A stretch of DNA of 5,392 bases, from contig CAZRTJ010000050.1 in NCBI GenBank assembly GCA_964602985.1, positions 1 to 5,392 on the forward strand, read 5' to 3'. The stretch is from CAYZJB01 sp964602985. GTDB lineage: Bacteria; CLD3; SB21. Both the position numbers and the translations under genes were made by a program. The notes below the pieces were generated by a model. It ran no database searches and was not told the origin of the DNA. It saw only the letters and a list, made by a program, of their open reading frames with translations. Below, piece by piece: positions 4,981-5,392 of the stretch (its first letter is position 1; each line of letters starts with the position of its first letter).

Positions 4981-5392
4981 TTACAATTCCTTGAGATAGA
5001 ACCGGTTGCAGCCATAGTGGCCTGTGCGACCCATGGCCTGAGGGATACGAACAAATCCGTTTTTCTGATACATACGTTGTGCCGCCTCCATCCCTGTGAG
5101 GGTTTCCAGATAGCAACGTCGAAACCCCAACTCTCTGGCCTCCGACAGACAGCGCGCGATCAATTCCCGTCCCAGTCCCCTGCCTCGCAATTCCGGTAGA
5201 AAGTACATCTTCTTGAGTTCGCAAGTGTCGGCATCTCCCTCAGTCAGAGGCCCAATTCCTGCGCCGCCTTTGACAAGGCCGTCTTCCTCTACAACGAAGT
5301 ATGCACACCGGAGACGCGTGTAGGCCGAAAACATGTCATTCACTTCTGCGTCATGAATCGCGAAGCCGGGTCCGTCCGCGCCAAATTCCGGC
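4981..5392 (-). CDS. GNAT family N-acetyltransferase, 5' end beyond the window
   Basis: GNAT enzymes transfer an acetyl group from acetyl-CoA to an amine; the substrate cannot be read here. The frame is open from the right edge (136 visible residues) and reads PEFGADGPGFAIHDAEVNDM before AYFVVEEDG, a pattern that fits the N-terminal part of this fold. The true start is therefore outside the window, not the GTG at 5343. Motif A is clear: CELKKMYFLPELRGRGLG, with the acetyl-CoA pyrophosphate-binding RGRGLG at visible residues 69-74. It is followed by ARELGFRRCYLET and the motif B-like MYQKNGFV. The C-terminus ends FYLKEL. The gene leads the minus-strand cluster seen here, 15 bp before the 89-aa gene. 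Confidence 0.9.
   Translation of the reverse strand, partial: PEFGADGPGFAIHDAEVNDMFSAYTRLRCAYFVVEEDGLVKGGAGIGPLTEGDADTCELKKMYFLPELRGRGLGRELIARCLSEARELGFRRCYLETLTGMEAAQRMYQKNGFVRIPQAMGRTGHYGCNRFYLKEL

Noticed and set aside
5341..5343. GTG 5343 as the start of the acetyltransferase
   Set aside because: The frame stays open to the edge with residues that fit the N-terminus of the GNAT fold, so the gene is better called partial.
1..5392. tRNA, rRNA, CRISPR array or riboswitch
   Set aside because: No cloverleaf, direct-repeat array or recognisable aptamer was seen by eye on either strand.

Overview
The window is bacterial chromosomal-type DNA with densely packed genes and a moderately high G+C content (judged by eye, not counted). 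The gene types (polyphosphate kinases, a mercury-uptake system with a MerP-like domain, a LolD/MacB-type ABC ATPase) fit a Gram-negative organism. The sequence alone does not fix the phylum.

Layout, left to right. (1) Positions 1-2243, minus strand: a polyphosphate operon, ppk2 followed by ppk1. ppk1 runs off the left edge, so only its N-terminal 421 codons are visible. (2) Positions 2244-2431: a divergent intergenic region holding a MerR-type promoter/operator, with a -35 box, a long 19-20 bp spacer containing a perfect 16-bp palindrome, and a -10 box. (3) Positions 2432-3778, plus strand: a compact four-gene mercury operon. It encodes an 11-cysteine small protein with the GDCCVFCSYG motif, the Hg(II) sensor MerR (overlapping the first gene by 8 bp), a fused MerT-MerP importer (10 bp further on), and a 44-aa exported cysteine-rich peptide (13 bp further on). 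(4) Positions 3779-3925: a convergent intergenic region with short hairpins but no convincing intrinsic terminator. (5) Positions 3926-5392, minus strand: a cluster of a GNAT acetyltransferase (start beyond the right edge), an unrecognised 89-aa protein, and a LolD/MacB-like ABC ATPase with no permease in view.

How it may work. MerR should hold the promoter at 2394-2425 until Hg(II) binds its three conserved cysteines, then switch on its own gene together with the importer and both small cysteine-rich proteins. The window contains no merA (mercuric reductase), although the operon appears to end within it. The importer therefore delivers Hg(II) either to a reductase encoded elsewhere or to a different sink. 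The adjacent polyphosphate kinases and the two cysteine-rich small proteins are possible sinks, but that link is inference. The most notable points are the merA-less mer operon with its 44-aa exported peptide, an apparently leaderless first gene, and the position of the operon between ppk genes and an ABC ATPase that lacks a visible partner.
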